Origin: a candidate division WWE3 bacterium CG22_combo_CG10-13_8_21_14_all_39_12 | Lineage (GTDB): Bacteria; Patescibacteriota; 4484-211; GCA-002791395 | Direction: 5' to 3' | Assembly: GCA_002771355.1 (NCBI GenBank) | Contig: PCSU01000092.1 | Span: 1 to 7,068, forward strand | Length of the DNA stretch: 7,068 nucleotides | Part shown: positions 4,796-7,068 of the stretch, piece by piece | Layout of the letters: each line of letters opens with the position of its first letter | Position numbering within the stretch: position 1 is the stretch's first letter | The notes under the pieces: generated by a model | Told to the model about the DNA's origin: nothing | What the model saw: only the letters and a program-made list of their open reading frames with translations | Database searches by the model: none | Translations under genes and position numbers: made by a program

Positions 4796-4900
4796 GGAGG
4801 AGTGGCCGAGTGGGCGAGAAACCAAATTTTTGGTTTTGAGCGGAATGCAAAGTCTTGCATTCCTGGTGAGATTTGTGGCTCAGGAGAATAACTTAATTAC
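4796..4900 (+). ncRNA. tRNA-Ser-like structured leader unit C
   Basis: This 105-nt unit directly follows unit B and abuts tRNA-Ser(GCT). Its first 17 bases, GGAGGAGTGGCCGAGTG, are identical to the tRNA through the D-loop, and both copies are preceded by CTTAATTAC. The hairpins are AAACCAA/TTGGTTT (4819-4825/4830-4836), TGAGC, then GGAATGCAA/TTGCATTCC (4842-4850/4855-4863). The loop region reads AAGTCT if the last pair opens. The tail contains GTGGCTCAGGAG. It lacks a T-arm and a 3' acceptor strand. Confidence 0.6.
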
Positions 4901-4991
4901 GGAGGAGTGGCCGAGTGGCCCATGGCAACGGTTTGCTAAACCGTGACGGGATAATACCTGTCCGCGGGTTCGAATCCCGCCTCCTCCGCCA
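4901..4991 (+). tRNA. tRNA-Ser (anticodon GCT)
   Basis: This is a complete class II tRNA decoding AGC/AGU. The acceptor GGAGGAG (4901-4907) pairs with CTCCTCC (4981-4987); discriminator G and encoded CCA (4989-4991) follow. The anticodon stem ACGGT/ACCGT (4928-4932/4940-4944) encloses loop TTGCTAA with GCT at 4935-4937. The variable arm GACGGG/CCTGTC has 6 pairs including one wobble. The T-arm is GCGGG-TTCGAAT-CCCGC (4964-4980). Two tRNA-like units precede it without a spacer. No clear terminator follows. Confidence 0.97.
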
Positions 4992-5174
4992 CTGAATAAA
5001 ACACTAAATAAAGAGAAATTAACAGGGTAACAAAACTAATATTTCAAAGCAGAGTATGTCAGTAGGGAGCCTGTAGTACAATGCTCCAAGACTAGGTATT
5101 GTATATTCATAATGGTTGAGATACAGTTTATTAGAGAATAGTTAAAATATTAATTTATAAAAAGATAGGTTTAA
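4992..5174. other. AT-rich spacer
   Basis: I see no gene here. It holds a weak hairpin GGAGC/GCTCC (5066-5070/5083-5087) with a 12-nt loop and no T-run, and a TATAAA (5156-5161) that could be the old promoter of the broken gene that follows. Confidence 0.4.
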
Positions 5175-5369
5175 GGAGTCTTACAAACAAAGTTTTTTGC
5201 TGTTGTTCTATCTTTTTCAATAATTTTTGGTGTAGCTCATCTTGTTAATGCGGCAACTTCAGTAGTTCTTGGAACTGCAGATGATTTTGCAATTCTCGCT
5301 GGTTCGGGGATTACAATAGCTGGCGCAGTAGATTCGAGTACAGTCGCTGGAGATATCGGAACGTTTCCG
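5175..5369 (+). pseudogene. 5' fragment of an ice-binding-like (DUF3494) secreted protein
   Basis: In the frame of 5199 the DNA encodes a signal peptide (KFFAVVLSFSIIFGVAHLVNA, about 5190-5252). It then reads VVLGTADDFAILAGSGITIA and TVAGDIGTFP, the typical N-terminus of DUF3494 ice-binding-fold proteins. An AAGGAG ribosome site remains at 5173-5178, but no in-frame ATG, GTG or TTG follows it, so the start codon appears lost. Family similarity ends around 5369, where the other half of the chimera takes over; the frame then runs on in nonsense to a TAG at 5454-5456. Intact family members are usually 200 residues or more. This remnant keeps about 65 codons. Confidence 0.7.
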
Positions 5370-5574
5370 GCCAATCATTACAACATCACTTACAACGATT
5401 GCGGGACTTTTACCGTTAGCAATTACCGACCCATTCTGGGAGCCATTAGCATTTAGCATAATCTTTGGGTTAGTTTCAAGTATGGTTTTGGTACTGTTAT
5501 TTCTCCCTGTTTACTACGCTTTGTTTGAGAAAGCACGATCTATTCGAACAGCATTATTCCCATCACTGAAGTAA
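5359..5574 (+). pseudogene. 3' fragment of an RND efflux pump permease gene
   Basis: In the frame of 5359, one base off from the preceding fragment, the DNA encodes ERFRPIITTS, then TTIAGLLPLAITDPFWEPLA, FSIIFGLVSS and VLLFLPVYYALFEK, ending with TAA at 5572-5574. This is the classic C-terminal end of AcrB-type RND permeases (RxRPI...TT...GLLPLA, then the last membrane helix). Only 71 codons remain of a protein of roughly 1000 residues. It begins exactly where the DUF3494 similarity stops, so a deletion or recombination probably joined the two genes. It has no start of its own. Confidence 0.75.
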
Positions 5575-5616
5575 TTGGAGATACATTATGAGGCGGTTGA
5601 ATAAAGCTTTGGCGAT

Positions 5617-6036
5617 CTATTTTTTAAAGAGAACCAACAGCCCAGCGCCAATAAGAAGGAGTGGCCAGTACATGCCAAAGTTTATTGAAGGTACAAGTCC
5701 CACGTTTTTTAGTAAAAGCCATAATCCAACTGCAATTACGATTACACCAAATAGCCTTCTGTTTTTGTACTGACCTGCACTATTGGTTGGAGGTTGCGGT
5801 GTCTTTGTTTCTGTATCCATATCTGGGTTTTGTGATGGTGCAATATTGTTTTCGATTGGCAAAACAATAACCATTATTATGTAGATGAAAAATCCAGCAC
5901 CAGCTGACATTAACGTAACAAACACAAATATGATGCGAATGAAAGCAGGGTCAACATCAAAATATTCTGCCATTCCTCCAGCAACTCCAGCAAGGATTTT
6001 ATTATTTTGCGACCGATACATTCTTTTACTTGTCAT
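5617..6036 (-). CDS. PspC-domain membrane protein
   Basis: This 139-residue membrane protein has an N-terminal PspC domain (KRMYRSQNNKILAGVAGGMAEYF..DPAFIRIIFV, about 4-60), including the first transmembrane helix (33-58). A polar linker rich in Pro, Asn and Thr (61-92) follows. Two C-terminal helices (95-110, 123-137) frame the GLVPSINFGMYWPLLLIGAG pattern (113-132) seen in LiaF/DUF5668-type tails. PspC proteins take part in cell-envelope stress responses, in E. coli with PspA and PspB. No PspA or PspB gene is visible here, so the role is presumably stand-alone membrane stress sensing. A TATAAT box ends 8 nt before the ATG, pointing to a leaderless message. Confidence 0.88.
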   Translation of the reverse strand: MTSKRMYRSQNNKILAGVAGGMAEYFDVDPAFIRIIFVFVTLMSAGAGFFIYIIMVIVLPIENNIAPSQNPDMDTETKTPQPPTNSAGQYKNRRLFGVIVIAVGLWLLLKNVGLVPSINFGMYWPLLLIGAGLLVLFKK

Positions 6037-6044
6037 TTGAACAC

Positions 6045-6050
6045 ATTATA
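6045..6050 (-). promoter_or_regulatory. -10 box of the PspC-domain gene
   Basis: A minus-strand TATAAT ends 8 nt before the ATG at 6036, so transcription should start within about two bases of the start codon. It lies in the 60-nt gap after the umuC stop. No good -35 is seen. Confidence 0.6.
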
Positions 6051-6096
6051 ATACAAATGAGATAATTAGATATTCTTGATCTTATGGTTTCGACAG

Positions 6097-7068
6097 TTAG
6101 GAAACGGTTAATAGTTCGTCCCATCTTGTGGTATATCGTGGTGATCTGGAGTCAGATTTAGAGGACCACCTTTTTTGCTTAATTCCTGACGATCCAAATT
6201 GTACGGTATTATCACCCATGCTACTATTCAATGAATCAATTGCTTTATAGAGGGTTTTGGTTTTTATGCGAGGTTTTTTGTTTTTAAAAATGATTGGACA
6301 GGGCGGTTGGTACTGATTTTGGGATAATTCTTTTATGCCAAGAAGATCAGTATTATTTTTTTCTTTAGCTTCATCCAAATATTTTCCGAAACTTATCCAA
6401 CTTGTTCCTAATGAGGGTTTTGTTTTATGAGAAATTATTGTTGGTGGGCTTTCCAAAAATGTGTGTTGCCACTGGGTATTTGCTGTTATATCAACCAATG
6501 TTACTGCTGATCGTTTGTATAATATGTGTGGTTCCCAGATCCGGTCAATAAGTTGGTGTGTAGCATGCAAAAATACCATGGTGTCATCTGTCGGTTCTGC
6601 CAGGGTTATGTGCGCCTGTCTTGAGGTATAGGACTCTGCTTTATGGCGACTTGATTCTATGCGAACATGAATTGTTCGAGCAACACATTGTTTTTTTCGC
6701 AATTGAGCTGCAAGTTTTGTTGTAAACGATGCAGTTGCTTCAACAAGGGGTTTAATGGACTCAATCGTTTGACCAAATGTTCGTGAATGCATAATGCTTT
6801 TGGGGCGTTTTGTTATCACGTTAAGGGACATACATGAAGTTCCTGATAATTCATATTTAAGTCTTAATCCGTTTACCCCAAAGTTTTTTTTAATCCAATC
6901 ATGGTTCGCATTTTTTATATCCAGGGCAGTATGAATACCGTAACGATTGAACGATGCAGAGTACTGTCTACCCACACCCCAAATTTCTCTTACCGGTAGT
7001 GTTGATAAAATCTCATCGGTAAAGTGTGGTTTATTATTTATATTAAGAACTCCATGATATGAGGGACT
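6097..7068 (-). CDS. umuC: DNA polymerase V subunit UmuC (Y-family), N-terminus off the edge
   Basis: This is an error-prone translesion DNA polymerase of the SOS response. The frame is open from the right edge to the TAA at 6099-6097 (323 residues). The GTG at 6975 is internal, since coding similarity continues upstream of it (YHGVLNINNK, LPVREIWGVGRQY). The helix-hairpin-helix LPVREIWGVGRQYSASFNRY is followed by the thumb (FGVNGLRLKYELSGTSC), the SRTFG segment that opens the little finger, and the C-terminal tail. The ending SPRYTTRWDELLTV matches the E. coli UmuC end SPRYTTR. That favours UmuC over DinB. The palm domain with the catalytic acids lies outside the window, so activity cannot be judged. 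A UmuD or LexA partner and any SOS box would also be off the edge. Confidence 0.9.
   Translation of the reverse strand, partial: SPSYHGVLNINNKPHFTDEILSTLPVREIWGVGRQYSASFNRYGIHTALDIKNANHDWIKKNFGVNGLRLKYELSGTSCMSLNVITKRPKSIMHSRTFGQTIESIKPLVEATASFTTKLAAQLRKKQCVARTIHVRIESSRHKAESYTSRQAHITLAEPTDDTMVFLHATHQLIDRIWEPHILYKRSAVTLVDITANTQWQHTFLESPPTIISHKTKPSLGTSWISFGKYLDEAKEKNNTDLLGIKELSQNQYQPPCPIIFKNKKPRIKTKTLYKAIDSLNSSMGDNTVQFGSSGIKQKRWSSKSDSRSPRYTTRWDELLTVS

Noticed and set aside
4686..4900. Units B and C as a CRISPR array or as functional tRNAs
   Set aside because: Only two units with diverged interiors and no short identical repeats; they lack a T-arm, a 3' acceptor strand and a CCA end.
4641..4946. 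101-codon plus-strand open frame containing NLITEEWPSG twice
   Set aside because: The repeated peptide is only the translation of the duplicated tRNA-Ser 5' sequence; the frame runs through the structured units into tRNA-Ser(GCT).
5259..5459. 66-codon minus-strand open frame
   Set aside because: Lies antisense to the chimeric pseudogene, whose plus-strand frames match known families.
6097..6975. UmuC starting at the GTG at 6975
   Set aside because: The frame stays open to the right edge and the upstream codons continue the family pattern through LPVREIWGVG, so that GTG encodes an internal valine.

Overview
The window looks like a piece of a small, AT-rich bacterial genome, most likely from the Patescibacteria/CPR (Parcubacteria-like). 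This is inferred from the gene repertoire (a small cupin, a lone polyprenyl diphosphate synthase, a very short MscL, PspC, UmuC), short intergenic gaps, TATAAT promoters placed almost on top of start codons, and the resemblance of several proteins to CPR families as I remember them. The standard code is in use (TAG, TGA and TAA all act as stops). No ribosomal RNA or marker gene is present, so the assignment is tentative.

Layout. Bases 1-28 hold the probable first codons of a minus-strand gene. Bases 107-410 form a transcription unit: promoter, a tRNA-Ser-like structured unit (A), tRNA-Ser(CGA) and a terminator hairpin. After a gene-poor stretch carrying a palindromic repeat come a cupin gene and a polyprenyl diphosphate synthase gene (702-2262, plus strand). 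From 2333 to 4213 everything reads on the minus strand: a membrane protein with paired cysteines, tRNA-Ser(TGA), a zinc-ribbon methyltransferase and a phosphoribosyltransferase-fold protein with an eroded active site. A divergent promoter region leads into mscL (4316-4618). It is followed by two more tRNA-Ser-like units (B, C) directly ahead of tRNA-Ser(GCT). Bases 5175-5574 are a chimeric pseudogene: the 5' end of an ice-binding-like (DUF3494) gene joined to the 3' end of an RND efflux pump gene. The right end has a PspC-domain protein and the C-terminal three quarters of UmuC, both on the minus strand.

The genes do not form one pathway. The theme of the window is serine tRNA: three genes (CGA, TGA, GCT) lie within 5 kb. 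Two are preceded by one or two ~105-110-nt units that begin with a copy of the tRNA's own 5' end. Each unit carries a 9-bp hairpin with different stem sequences but preserved pairing and an AAGT loop. These units are the best candidate here for something undescribed. A second theme is transcript architecture: several genes have their -10 box 6-12 nt before the start codon, implying leaderless or nearly leaderless mRNAs, while others have clear Shine-Dalgarno sites.
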